A stretch of 64,000 nucleotides of DNA, taken from assembly GCF_050003625.1 (NCBI RefSeq), contig NC_134398.1, positions 84,507,983-84,571,982 on the forward strand. Reading direction: 5' to 3'. Within the stretch, counting starts at the first letter, position 1. Every line of letters begins with the position of its first letter. The notes below the pieces were generated by a model. It saw nothing but the letters and a program-made list of their open reading frames with translations, was not told where the DNA came from and ran no database searches. The translations under genes were made by a program, and so were the position numbers. The DNA is from Haematobia irritans (Eukaryota; Arthropoda; Insecta; Diptera; Muscidae). Below are positions 46,203-57,104 of the stretch, piece after piece.

Positions 46203-47018
46203 TAGGGTAGGGTAGGTTAGGTTAGGTTAAAGTGGCAGTTCGATTTTATTTCAGGCTCACTTAGACAAGTCAATCCATTGTGACACCAGTAAAAGTACCT
46301 ATTATATATATGGACACTTCCAGTTTCAACCACTTGTTTATAGCAAACTTCCAAAGAAGCGGTAATAGAACTCCTTCTTGGGGAGTGCCTCTGTTCACAT
46401 ACCTTTGTATGTTTGCTTGTCCTATTGTGGCTGAAATAAGTCTCTTCGTTAGAAGTTCGTCTAACAGTCTAAATATTCCTGGAACAACATTCAGAGTTGT
46501 CACCCGTTTAATATCAAGCTCGGATGGACGTTTTTGAACCCCCCTTCGATGTGTTGAAAAGTCACAATTGTGTATTCATTGACAGATAGTGAGGTTTCAA
46601 TAAAGTTGACTAGTTCATGCAATGCGGTCTCAGTAGACCTGCACTTTGAGTAAGCGTGTTGTTGTTTCGACAGAAATCTTGAATCTATGCTAGTTCTAAA
46701 ATAAATATCTATCATCCTCTCCACAGTCTTAAGAAGCTTTTCCCGCTTTAAGGTGGGTATTAAGTTCGATTTTAGCCGCTAAAATCGCCATTTTTCACGA
46801 TTATTTTTCCTTATTAATCCATTATAAAAAAAAAAAAAACTTTGTAAAAAGTTGGGGTTTTTCCCCAACAAGTTATATAAAAATTTGCGTCAAAGACGTA
46901 CAATTTTATACTTTTTTAACTGATTTAATTTTGGTTTTAGCGGCTAAACTCGAACTTAGTACTCACCCTTAGGTATGAAAGCGACTTTTGTTTCCCTCCA
47001 ATTTCCTGGAAAAATAGG
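46203..47018 (-). pseudogene. Internally deleted LINE copy
   Basis: On the minus strand the order is RT fragment (EKMIDIY, KCRSTETALHELV, LSVNEYTIV, ATIGQANIQRYVNRGTPQEG, LLPLLW), then an abrupt jump to the 3' untranslated region and the AACCT tail (46203-46310). It matches the LINE at 9580-17514 with a deletion of everything between the RT palm and the 3' end, and is split by a MITE at 46751-46969. Its 5' end is truncated near 47,018. Confidence 0.88.
46751..46969. mobile_element. TA-flanked MITE in the LINE copy
   Basis: 219 bp with ends AGGTGGGTATTAAGTTCGA and TCGAACTTAGTACTCACCCT. The intact LINE (15278-15295, complement) reads CCCGCTTTAGGTATGAAA where this copy has CCCGCTTTA[MITE]TAGGTATGAAA, so a TA duplication is demonstrated. 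Confidence 0.93.
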
Positions 47019-47269
47019 GTATCACATTTGATTCCGAACCAAAGAAGTGGAGAATTGCACAAAGGATGTACAATTCTGTTCGAGATATAGATCATGCAAT
47101 CTAGAGTTCCTTGCACTGGACACAAAATTATCGTATTCCATGGATTTCAGAAATGTTATCTTAAATGAATGAAATCTGATCTCCACTGCTCAATATTCAA
47201 TTTGATGACATAGAGTAGAGCAGTGAGAATACCAATAGGTACCACACCGAACCGTTTCCTCATCATCTA
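47019..47269. other. Spacer, nothing recognised
   Basis: No feature supported; contains GATTCCGAACCAAAGAAGTG, a word shared with the CACTGAAAA MITE. Confidence 0.35.
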
Positions 47270-47559
47270 CACAGAAAAAAAATTCACGAACATTTTTCCA
47301 ATTAAAATCTTAATTGAGTTTTAAAAAATATTCAATTACAAATATAATTGAATCAACAAATTTTTTAATTGAAATAAAAATCAATCACACAAATTAATAG
47401 TATCAATTAATTTTTTAATTGGATTAATTAATTTTTTTAATTGACTGTCAATTAATTTTTTAATTGATACTATCATTTCTGTGATTGAAGACATTTCAAT
47501 TAAAAAATTAATTGGATCAATTAATTTCGTGCTTGAATCAGAAAAATTTTTTTTGTGTG
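47270..47559. mobile_element. ATTGA-rich MITE, TA-flanked
   Basis: 290 bp from CACAGAAAAAAAATTC to TTTTTTTTGTGTG with TA on both sides (47268-47269 and 47560-47561). Interior made of AATTAATTTTTTAATTGA words. A short form of the family at 9856-11963. Confidence 0.88.
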
Positions 47560-47984
47560 TATTGATAGTTTTATTTTTAAGGTAAAGGGTGGTTAAATTG
47601 TAAGGGCCGATGTTGAATGTGAACCACACCTAAACGCCAAGTTTTTTTCCGAATTTTATTTGACATTTCTCTATTTCATACACCCTCAAAAAAAATCGCT
47701 TCTTTAACATATGTTCCAAACATATTTTGCAGGAAGCACATATATTATTGGATACTGCCGAAATATTAATATGTTTGTTTTTTGTGAACATATTATATGT
47801 TTGGAAGCATTTTGAGCCCAAAAATATTATATGCTTGGAAGAATTTTCCCCAAAGAAGATTGTGATCATTCCCTCACATAATTTTCACTTCCACGAAATT
47901 TTTAGTTCTTGGCACCTTTTTCTGTAATACAAATAATGTTGAAGAAATTATTCAATTTTATAATTTTTTTTTTTAATTTTACCT

Positions 47985-48056
47985 TTCGCCTGGGCGGAGA
48001 ATCGAACCGAGGCCCATACAGTTTGTAAGCCAACACACTATCCACTGGGCTACGTA
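47985..48056 (-). repeat. tRNA-like module B
   Basis: A box TAGCCCAGTGG (complement of 48042-48052) and B box GGTTCGATTCT (complement of 47998-48008) match RNA polymerase III promoter consensus closely. The cloverleaf is incomplete: the acceptor stem does not pair, and by my alignment the anticodon position reads TAC. Not a functional tRNA gene. Confidence 0.8.
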
Positions 48057-48172
48057 GTAGTTATAGTCACCAGTAGACAATTATCGTTACAAGTTACATT
48101 TATATAGCATACTTTGCAGCGCCCACGAGCCCATGCAAACATAACATTATTTAAAAGAAACATACATTTGTT

Positions 48173-48246
48173 GGCCACGTGGAGCAGTGGTTAGCATGTC
48201 TGCCTTGCATGCAAAGGGTCGTGGGTTCAATTCCTGCTCCGACCGA
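48173..48246 (+). repeat. tRNA-like module A
   Basis: GGAGCAGTGGTTAGCATG as an A-box region and GGTTCAATTCC (48224-48234) as B box. It is homologous to the head of the SINE at 8936-9281. It stands 130 bp from module B, divergently oriented. Confidence 0.8.
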
Positions 48247-48829
48247 ACCAATTTTTTTTGCAATTTAGACATTTATACTATATTAAATTTTTATAATGAA
48301 ACTTCGAAATGTGGGTTATTAAAAATTTACAGTCCCCACATACATAAAATTCTCCTCTCAAGGCGAAAACACATGCTGTTTTTTTTTCAAATCTCTATGC
48401 TCTTGGTTCCGAATGTCTATTCTCTTTACTCCGAATACTCATTCTAATATTCAAATTAAATAATATTTAGACTTAAGCATATAAAATATTTGGCCTTATC
48501 ATAAAGCAGTTTTCCGAAACAACATACAACCGTTTCACAGAAATTGTAAACATATATATGTTTGCTCGAACTTTGTAAATTTATATATGTTTACATTCAC
48601 ACATATTATTTTTATGAAACATTCATAGCCCAAACATAATATATTTTAACATATTAACATATGTGTCCCAAACATTTAGTGTTAGTTTAGGAACATTACA
48701 TGTTGGCACTTAAATATATTGTGTTTAAAAATTGTGCCCGAAACACATTTTGTTTATATCGGAACATATGAAAAACATATTTTTCTAACAGTGTACTTAC
48801 TCAATTTTAACCATGGACGTCGTGAATGG

Positions 48830-49496
48830 GCAGAATGGTTCCAAGAAATGGCAACAGTGGATGATACATTTTCGAAGAAAATCATCTTCAGTGATGAGGC
48901 ACATTTTCACCTCAGTGGATTCGTCAATAAACAGAATTGCCGTATTTGGGCGAATGAGAATCCAAGAGTGATTGTCGAAAAACCAATGCACCCACAAAGA
49001 GTGACTGTTTGGTGCGGTTTATGGGCTGGCGGCATCATCGGGCCGTATTTTTTCCAAAATGAGGCCGGTCAGGCAGTTACTGTGAATGGTGTTCGCTATC
49101 GTGAAATGATAACGAACTTTTTATGGCCCGAATTGGAAGATATGGAAGTGGACGATATGTGGTTTCAGCAGGACGGTGCCACTTGCTAACGAAACAATGG
49201 CTCTTTTGCGCAACAAATTCAATGGCCGTGTTATCTCACGTAATGGCGATGTCAATTGGCCGCCAAGATCATGTGATTTGACACCGTTGGACTTTTTTCT
49301 TTGGGGTTATTTGAAAGAAAAGGTGTACGTCGATAAGCCAGAAACAATTCAAGAGCTAATGGATGAGATAATTCGGCACATTAACGGCATAGAACCTCCA
49401 TTATGCCTCAGCGTCATCGAAAATTTGGACCATCGGATGAAGGTGTGCCACCGAGGTCGCGGCGCCCATTTGACCGATATTTTGTTCCATACATAA
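48830..49496 (+). pseudogene. DD41D mariner transposase, frameshifted
   Basis: The first frame gives GRREWAEWFQEM, FSDEAHFHLSGFVNKQNCRI, VWCGLWAGGIIGPYFFQ and MWFQQDGATC. The second gives NETMALLRNKFNGRVISRNG, SCDLTPLDFFLWGYLKEKVY and HRGRGAHLTDILFHT. At about 49,187 the sequence GCCACTTGCTAACG lacks 8 bases relative to the sister copy (TGCCACACAGCT), which causes the frameshift. Allowing for that, the last two catalytic aspartates would again be 41 residues apart. The N-terminal half lies across the insertion or is lost. Confidence 0.9.
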
Positions 49497-49574
49497 TTGA
49501 GTAATACCAATGTAAATAAATAGTTTGTGTTTTATTCAAAATCAACATCGGCCCTTGAAATTTTAACGACCCTT

Positions 49575-50477
49575 TATTATCGATATTTATTTTCCGATAG
49601 CGATACTATCGAAGAAAATCATTGGACTAGGTAAAAATAAACCAAAAATTGAAAAATTCTGATTTATTTTTATGTCTACACAGAAAAAATTTAATCAAAA
49701 TAAAAATCCATTATTCGCATAATTGAATGAAAAAAAAAATGAAATCAAATACGATTTCTATTAAGTCAATAACGAAAATAATTGATTGAATGGAAAAGTG
49801 TATAAAAAATTGGAATTCGCCGATAATTGAATTCACAATACATCAATTACTATGTTCAATTGGATCAAGTGTAAAAGTTATAGATTTAAGTACATTAAGT
49901 ACAAATTTTTTTGTTTTCTTCCAAACAACTGTCAACAAGCATATATTTTGACGTTACTAGGCAAAAAAAGAAATACACTAACTTAAACTGGATGTATTGT
50001 TATTGGGATATTAGTCTTTGAAGCACACGCCTGTTCTGGTTTGTTATTGTTATTGAAAATGCAAAATTTTGCGTTTTGCGAATTCGTAAACGAGAACATG
50101 GGGGTATGACGCAGCTGAACCAAAAAAACTTCGCGTTCCTTTGAGAAGCTGTATTAAAACAACAAGTAAGTTAACACCCTTATTCTAAATTGGAGATATG
50201 CGTGAGAGAGAAGTTTCAGTCACACATTCACGAAAGAGCATTTTTACTCATACATTTTCACGTACACCTAGACCTCGCTTTGCTTCGCAGATACGTTCCA
50301 AAAAAACACGACGCAAACTGAAACGACGCAAAGTGAATTATGAGTTTCTATGGCAAACTATGCAACTTTGAAAATCTAACGACGCAAAGTGAAAAGTACT
50401 AGACTAATTCAACAGCGAAGCAACTTTTAATTTCCTTTGTTTGAATATTTGTTTTGACGAACCAAAAAAAAAAAAGC
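49575..50477. other. AT-rich region with repeat traces
   Basis: Contains a fragment with CACAGAAAAAATTTAATC and AATTGAATG words (49,680-49,870, ATTGA family), a trace of CACG repeat (50,200-50,270) and a short direct repeat of ACGACGCAAAGTGAA (50,330-50,400). No coding sequence. Confidence 0.5.
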
Positions 50478-51544
50478 AAGTTAGTAAAGTAGAAAGTCGG
50501 GCGGGGACGACTATATCATATCCTAAACCACCCCTACTGAATTAATAAACATTGTTTGTGGGGTATCAATGGTATAGGTTTGGGGAAAAACTGCATTTCC
50601 ATATTTAAGAATGGGGAATGGGAGTTTAATCACAATCTGAACAGAAATGTCTGATTTTAGGAGCTATAATTGATTGTGAACCTACAGAGTTAGTTTGCCA
50701 CTAATATTGAGTCCATTATTAAAAAGAGGAAATCGATCAATTAATGTGGGTAATAAATCCAAATTTCTGAAAATAGGGCAAAAGATTTATGTAATAGCTA
50801 CATATAGTCTAAATACGATCGGCTAATACATGTACATTTGAAATTTGAGCAACATTGGTAATAAATAAGAGTATTATGGCCAAATTTGGGAAAGTTGATC
50901 GATACATATATATGGGAGCTATATCTAAATCTGCATGATATTTTCCAGAATGTTACTTTGTGCTAAATTAGAGTAAGATCGGGTATTAAATAAGGCTATT
51001 ATGTTCAGAAATAAAGTTATAAGGGGTAAATTTTTGAAAAACGGGTGATACATATATGGGAGCTATATCTAAATCTGAACCGATTTGTATTATATTTTGC
51101 AGGTTTTGTTGATATTTTGTTGAGATTACCTTGTGCTAAATTTGAGTAAGATCGGTTAATAAATGAAGCCACTATGGTCAAAAATAAGGTAAAAAGGGGA
51201 AAATTTTTCAAAATCGCTCGCTAGATATATATGGGAGCTATATCTAAATCTGAACCGATTTGGATGATATTTTTCACATAGAGTCAGTCTTTTAGAAGAT
51301 TAGAGTAAGCCAAGTTTGATTAGGATCGGTTGATAAATAAGGGGTTTATGGCCAAATTTGTGAAAATCGGGCGATACATATATATGGGAGCTATAGCTAA
51401 ATCTGAACCGATTTCGATGATATTTGCACACTTAAAAGGTGGTCAATTGGAATACTTTGTGGCAAATTTGACGCTGATCGGTTAGTAAATAAACGCAATC
51501 TGATCCCATTTATCGAAATCGGACGATACTTATATATGGAGCTA
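50478..51544 (-). mobile_element. DINE/mini-me-like repeat (copy F), truncated
   Basis: Starts GTAAAGTAGAAAGTCGGGCG like copies A and D, with TATATGGGAGCTATATCTAA units, and stops at 51544 before the (GTCY)n core, where another repeat begins. Confidence 0.85.
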
Positions 51545-51545
51545 C

Positions 51546-52440
51546 ACGCAAAGAAAAAAAAACGTTTGGAAAACTTGTACCAAAAACGTTTTTCTTTTGT
51601 TAGAGTTTTTTGAATTGCTTCGAAAAGTATACACTTTTATCACCAAAAAAATTCGTTTGTTACAAAATTTTTATTTTTTCAATAAAAAAGGTTATTTTTG
51701 AACAAACAACACAGTCCATTTCGTTTATATCAAACACTGTTCTTTTCTGACTGTAGGTCTTTAATAAGACACATTTTACAGTTCAAAGTAAAAATTTAAT
51801 ATAGTAGAATGTAATGTTGAACACTTTTTCGGAATCTTCCGACCATATCGGGAATATATGTAAAAAAAAAAACACTGTGGTCGAAGAAGGGATCGTATCC
51901 ACGACCCTTGACATGTAAGTCGGACGTAGCAACCACTGCTCCAGCAACTAAATGTATTTTTCTGTTAAATAAACTTTGTTTAATCGGCTCGTGGGCGCCG
52001 CAAGCTATGCGTCAAGCTATGGAAAAATAATATGTGTGAATGTAAACATATGTATATAAATTTAAAAAATTCGAGTAAACATATATATGTTATGATATTC
52101 TATTGAGAGAGCGACAGAGGAAGACAGAGAGTATAGAGATAGAAATAGAGATGGAAACCGGGAGAGTTGACGAAAGATATCAACATAACACAGCAAAAGA
52201 ATCAAAAGAGAACAATTTCTGTGAAACCGCTTGTATGTTGTTTCGGAAAACTGTTTTATGATAAGGCCAAAAATTTGATATGCTTAAGTCTAAATATTAT
52301 TTAATTTGAATAAAGAGAATAGACATTCGGAACCAAGAGAATAGACATTTTAAAAACAAACAGCATATGTTTTCGCCTTGAGAGCAGCATTTTATGTATG
52401 TGTGGACATGTGTTTTGTTTAACAGTTGGCATTATGGTCA
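51546..52440 (-). mobile_element. Relative of the tRNA-module element (copy 2)
   Basis: Starts ACACGCAAAGAAAAAAAAACG and contains TTTTTCTTTTGTTAGAGTTT, then a module A-like sequence on the minus strand (51881-51950), then blocks matching 48,350-48,560 in reverse (TTTCGGAAAACTGTTTTATG, GAATAGACATTCGGAACC). Module B is not found in this copy. It also carries a short purine-rich run (52,110-52,160, AGAGAGCGACAGAGG). Confidence 0.65.
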
Positions 52441-52734
52441 CAATGTTTTTCTTGGTTCGTTAAAAGAAATCGGAACGTACGAGGAGTAAGTCCAAATATT
52501 CAGGCAAAGGAAATTAAAAAAGAAAACGGTTCAAAATATACAAAAATTACAAAGGGATCTTCCTAAAAATAACGAAAGGGCACTATACTCTTTTTAGAGT
52601 TGGGACAGTAAAATGAATAAAGGAGGAAATAGTGAAAAATTAAACAGTATAAAATGTATAAAAACAAAGTTTAGTTCCTCTTTATTAATAAGTAGTCCAA
52701 GAGGAGTTGACGGATACCTTCAAATATAAAAGCG

Positions 52735-52865
52735 GGCATTAAGTTCGAGTTTTGCAGCTAAAATAATAGAAAAAGTTTATTTTCTTTAAAATGAATTATT
52801 AAAGAAAAGTAGAAGGAAAAAGGTCATTTTAGAGCGATAATGCCAACTTAATTCCGGCCTTAAAG
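52735..52865. mobile_element. Degenerate MITE, GGCATTAAGTTCGAG family
   Basis: GCATTAAGTTCGAGTTTTGC and GCCAACTTAATTCCGGCCTT retain the inverted ends of the family at 19714. Confidence 0.6.
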
Positions 52866-52974
52866 GTAAAAATTAAATTAAGTACAAAACATAAGTTTTA
52901 AATGCATTTAAAATGGTGTTAAATGCTAGTATAAATTGTTCACGCCTAAATAAATGTATGTATATATTATAAAA

Positions 52975-53450
52975 TTATTTATGTATGTTTATACTCGACT
53001 CCACGTTTTTCTTTTGTTAGAGTTTTTGAATTATTTCCAAAATTTCAAACTTTTATACCAAAAACATTTTTTGTTACAAAATTATTATTTTTGCAATAAA
53101 AAAATAATATTTTATCCAAAAGCTCAGTCCATTTCTTTTATATCAAGCACTGTTTCTGACTGTAAATCTTTAATAACCCACATTTCGAAGTTTCATTATA
53201 AAAATTTTATATAGTATAAATATAAATGTGTAAATTAAAAAAAAGAGATTGAACCCACGACCCTTTGCATGCAAGGCAGACATGCTAACCACTGCTCCAC
53301 GTGGATAACAAATGCTATATAAATGTAACTTATAACGATAATTGTCTACTGGTGACTATAACAGCTACGTATCCCAGTGGATAGTGTGTTGGCTTACAAA
53401 CTGTATGGTGCTCGATTCGATTCTCCATCCAGGCGAAAGATAAAATTTGC
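52975..53450 (-). mobile_element. Relative of the tRNA-module element (copy 3)
   Basis: TTTATACTCGACTCCACGTT, then module A on the minus strand (53246-53304) and module B on the plus strand (53364-53438), the mirror of the order at 48 kb. The B box is weakened (GATTCGATTCT). Confidence 0.75.
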
Positions 53451-53464
53451 CTGTATATGACCAC

Positions 53465-54115
53465 GTCCGATATTGCCTGTTATCACCAACGAAATAAGTC
53501 ATTGAAACATGTGATCATACAAAACGGTTTGAGATAGAAAGTTGATTCAATGTGCACAAATGAGTACTAACCTAGCACAAATTGGCACAACATTCATTTT
53601 TTTTAAATTCGAAAATTTAAAAATTTTCACTATTTTCAATCATAAATTGGCATTAAAAAAATTGCGAATATCTCCAAAATAGTTTGAGATAGAAAATTGA
53701 TTCAAACGGCACAAATGAGTACTAACCTAGCACAAATTGGCACAACATTCAGTTTTTTGAAATTCGAAAATTTTAAATGTTGACTATTTTCAATCATAAA
53801 TTGGCATTTTTCAAAAAAAGTTTTTGCGAATATCTCCAAAACGGTATGAGATGGAAAGTTGATTCAAACGGCACAACTTAGCAATAGAATATTAAAATTT
53901 TCGAAATTGGAAAATGGCGATTCTGGAAATTTTTCGAAATTTTAGAATTTCTCGAAAAGTATAAGAGATAGAATTTTTATTTAAACGGCACAATAATGTA
54001 CTCGGCTATCACAACTCAGCACAACTGTCAAAATGTCGAATTTCGAAAATGGCGATTCTGGCAAAAATTTTGTTGAAAAATGTTTTTTCTAAATATCTCG
54101 GCTATTTGATAAAAT
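53465..54115. repeat. GCACAA-type tandem repeat
   Basis: Imperfect units of about 150-180 bp containing GAGATAGAAAGTTGATTCAA, GCACAAATGAGTACTAACCT and AGCACAAATTGGCACAACAT. Further copies on the other strand at 59,330-59,740 and 62,700-63,000. Continues at 55,013-55,085 beyond a DINE-like insertion. Confidence 0.8.
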
Positions 54116-54118
54116 TAA

Positions 54119-55012
54119 AAAAAAAAGTATATACGGCCGTAAGTTCGGCCAGGCCAATTTTGGTAGGGTTGTTAGCGACCATATACTAACACCACGTTCC
54201 TAATTTGAACCGGATCGGATGAATTTTGCTCCTCCAAGAGGCTCCGGAGGTCAAATCTGGAGAACGTTTTATATGGGGGCTATATATAATTATGGACCGA
54301 TATGGACCAATTCTGGCACGCTTGTTAAGATCATATAATAACACCATGTTCCAAATTACAACCGGATTGGATGAAATTTGCTTCTCTTGGAGACTTCGCA
54401 AGCCAAATCTGGGGATCGGTTTATATGGGGGCTATATATAATTATGGACCGATGTGGACCAATTTTTGCATGGTTGTTAGAGACCATATACTTACACCAT
54501 GTACCAAATTTCAGCCGGATCGGATGAAATTTGCTTCTCTTTTAGGCTCCGCAACCCAAATATGGGGATTGGTTTATATGGGGGCTATATATAATTATGG
54601 ACCGATGTGAACAAATTTTTGCATGGTTGTTAGAGACCATATACCAACACCATGTACCAAATTTCAGCCGGATCGGATGAAATATGCTTCTGTTAGAGGA
54701 TCCACAAGCCAAATCTGAGGGTCCCTTTATATGGGGGCTATACGTAAAAGTGGACCGATATGGCCCATTTTCAATACCATCCGACATACATCGATAACAA
54801 CTACTTGTGCCAAGTTTCAAGTCGATAGCTTGTTTTGTTCGGAAGTTAGCGTGATTTCAACAGACGGACGGGCGGACATGCTTAGATCGACTCAGAATTT
54901 CACCACGACCCAGAATATATATACTTTATGGGGTCTTAGAGCAATATTTCGATGTGTTACAAACGGAATGACAAAGTTAATATACCCCCATCCTATGATG
55001 GAGGGTATAAAA
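54119..55012 (-). mobile_element. DINE/mini-me-like element (copy G)
   Basis: Minus-strand member of the copy B family: starts GTATATACGGCCGTAAGTTC, has TATGGGGGCTATATATAATT units at about 150-bp spacing and AGACGGACGGGCGGAC, and ends with the hairpin ATACCCCCATCCTATGATGG. Only a short TATATATA remains of the (TA)n tract. The related sequence near 62,830-62,880 shows the GCACAA repeat without this insertion. Confidence 0.85.
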
Positions 55013-55085
55013 ATGCAGCACAATCCTAGCACAATCCAGCACAACTTTCACATTTTCGAAATTCGAAAATGGCAATTCTACTTTC

Positions 55086-55257
55086 TTGCACATCCATAGT
55101 TGCTTCCATAGGCCAAGAAATCTACACATTACCTATATGCCTGAAGATATGCTAACTGAATGACAGAATTAAACAAAGTTCCCAATGAATCGGAAAAACA
55201 TGCAACCTAATGGATGGTTCAGTTGGTGTAGTTGATTCACAGTAGGTAATTTCTCCA
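55086..55257. other. Spacer, nothing recognised
   Basis: No feature supported. Confidence 0.4.
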
Positions 55258-55259
55258 TA

Positions 55260-55831
55260 CACACAAAAAAATTTTTCTCTGATTCAATCACCAAATTAAT
55301 TGAACCAATTAATTTTTTAATTGAAATGTCTTCAATCACGAAAATGATAGTATCAATCACAGTTTTAATTGGGCATAGAAAAAATTCTTGATTAAAAAAT
55401 TAATTGATTTTTTTAGAAAAATTCAATTAATTTTTTAATTGATTCAATTAAAAATTTAATTGATGTTGATTGCAAAACGCAATTAATTTATTAATTAAAA
55501 AAGGTAACTATTTTTAATTACTTAGTTAGATTGGCTTAGAGTTTTTATTTGGATTAACAAATTATTGTTTGAAATACATTTTTAATTAAAAAAGTAAAAA
55601 AAATCAGCACTTTTTGTAATTGAATTAGTCTTCCGAATTTAATTAAAAAGTTAATTGTATCAATTAATTTTTTAAATAAACATTTTAAAAATTTCAATCA
55701 TTGACTTAATTAACTTAATGTTTCTATCATGACTAAAAAGTTAATTGTATCAATTAATTTATTAATTGAAAAAATTTTCAACTTCAATTAACTTTTCAAT
55801 TGGAAATATTTTGGTGATATTTTTTTCTGTG
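55260..55831. mobile_element. ATTGA-rich MITE, TA-flanked (572 bp)
   Basis: CACACAAAAAAATTTTTCTC to ATATTTTTTTCTGTG with TA on each side (55258-55259 and 55832-55833). Interior AATTGATTCAATTAAAAATT words throughout. Same family as 9856-11963 and 47270-47559. Confidence 0.88.
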
Positions 55832-55859
55832 TATGCACCACAGATGACGCTGTTTTCTT

Positions 55860-56640
55860 TGCAGATAATTTATTTTTTTGTTTATACTCGACTCCACGTT
55901 CTTCTTTTGTTAGCGTTTTTGAATTCCTTCAAACTTTTATACCAAAAACAGCTTTTTGTTGCAAAATTTTTACTTTTGCAATAAAAAAAAACTAATATTT
56001 TATACAAAAGTTCAGTCCATTTCGTTTATATCAAGCACTGTTTCTGACTGTAAATCTTTAATACCCCACATTTCGAAGTTTCATTATAAAAATTTAATAT
56101 AGTAAAAAAATATGGTGTTCGGTCGGAGCAGGGACCACGACCCTTTGCATGCAAGGCAGACATGCTAACCACTGTTTCACGTGGATAACAAATGTATGGT
56201 TCTGTTAAATATTGTTATGTTTGCATGGGCTCGTGGGCGCTGCAAACTATGCTATATAACTGTAACTTATAACGAGAATTGTCTACTGGTGACTATAACA
56301 GCTACGTAGCCCAGTGGATAGTGTGTTGGCTTACAAACTGTATGGTCCTCGGTTCGATTCTCCGTCCAGGCGAAAGGTAAAATTTAAAAAAAAAAAATTA
56401 TAAAATTGAATAATAATAAGGTGCCAAGAACTAAAAAATTTCGTGGCAGTGAAAATTATGTGAGGGAATGAGCACAATCTTCATTGGGGAAAATTCTTCC
56501 AAGCATATAATATTTTTGGGCTCAAAATGCTTCGAAACATATAATATGTTCACATAAAACAAACATATTACTGTTTCGTTAGTATCCCTGCAAAAAATGT
56601 TTGGAACATATGTTAGAGAAGCGATTTTTTTGAAGGTGTA
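55860..56640 (-). mobile_element. Relative of the tRNA-module element (copy 4)
   Basis: Same order as copy 3: TTTATACTCGACTCCACGTT, module A minus (56113-56184), spacer with GGGCTCGTGGGCGCTGCAAA, module B plus (56301-56378; B box GGTTCGATTCT at 56351-56361). It then ends with AACATATGTTAGAGAAGCGA and TTTTTTTGAAGGTGTA, the complement of the left end at 47681. Confidence 0.8.
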
Positions 56641-56648
56641 TAGACACC

Positions 56649-57104
56649 TTAACCCTTTCACTACCGATGTCCACTTAGAAGGACATTCGAAAAAGACACC
56701 AAATTCTATTTTCCCACTTTGTTTCGATTTATTTCTCGATGCTATTTTAAAGTAGAGGCTTTAATCTAAATAAGCTATAAATATTTTCAATATTGGTGAG
56801 CACTAATATACATTTTTATAAACTTCTTTAACAATAAACAAAAAATACGAAAGTTTGAGACAATTTTTCTACTGTATGTTTCTAGTAAATGAACATTCAT
56901 ACTAAACCTATAGCTGATACTTATTCGGGTTCTTTTTTGTATTTTTTCTCACACTTTGAAAGACATTATAGGTCAAATAGCGCTTATTTTCGTAAGGCCA
57001 ATTGAAGTAATTGAGGTAGGTTTTCAAAAAGACAACTTTTGTTCTACACGCTGTTAGTACAAGTAAAAACAGAAGGGTAAACACAGGGTGTATAGACACC
57101 TTAA
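56649..57104. mobile_element. TTAA-bounded segment, possible piggyBac-like MITE
   Basis: TTAA at both ends with CCCTTTCACTACC following the first, but the second TTAA is preceded by GGTGTATAGACACC, which also precedes the first. The direct repeat GGTGTATAGACACCTTAA (56635-56652, 57087-57104) could equally reflect tandem duplication. A 63-codon minus-strand frame is not recognisable. Confidence 0.35.

Larger units (their letters stand above)
47681..48793. mobile_element. TA-flanked element with two divergent tRNA-like modules
   Basis: 1113 bp from CACCCTCAAAAAAAATCGC to ATTTTTCTAACAGTG, flanked by TA (47679-47680 and 48794-48795). The outer parts carry AACATATATGTTTG words. Inside are two tRNA-like units in opposite orientation: module B on the minus strand (47985-48056) and module A on the plus strand (48173-48246). 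No transposase frame. Minus-orientation relatives lie at 51546-52440, 52975-53450 and 55860-56640. Confidence 0.85.
47585..49574 (+). mobile_element. Second DD41D mariner, carrying an insertion
   Basis: Long terminal repeats of about 33 bp, starting AAGGGTGGTTAAATTGTAAG and, from the right, AAGGGTCGTTAAAATTTCAA, share GGGCCGATGTTGA at their inner ends. TA flanks both sides (47583-47584 and 49575-49576). An unrelated TA-flanked element fills 47681-48793. The terminal repeats differ from those of 41544-42476, so this is a separate lineage. Confidence 0.92.

Noticed and set aside
47985..48246. Functional tRNA genes
   Set aside because: A and B boxes are good, but acceptor stems do not pair, anticodon arms are imperfect, and the modules recur inside mobile elements.
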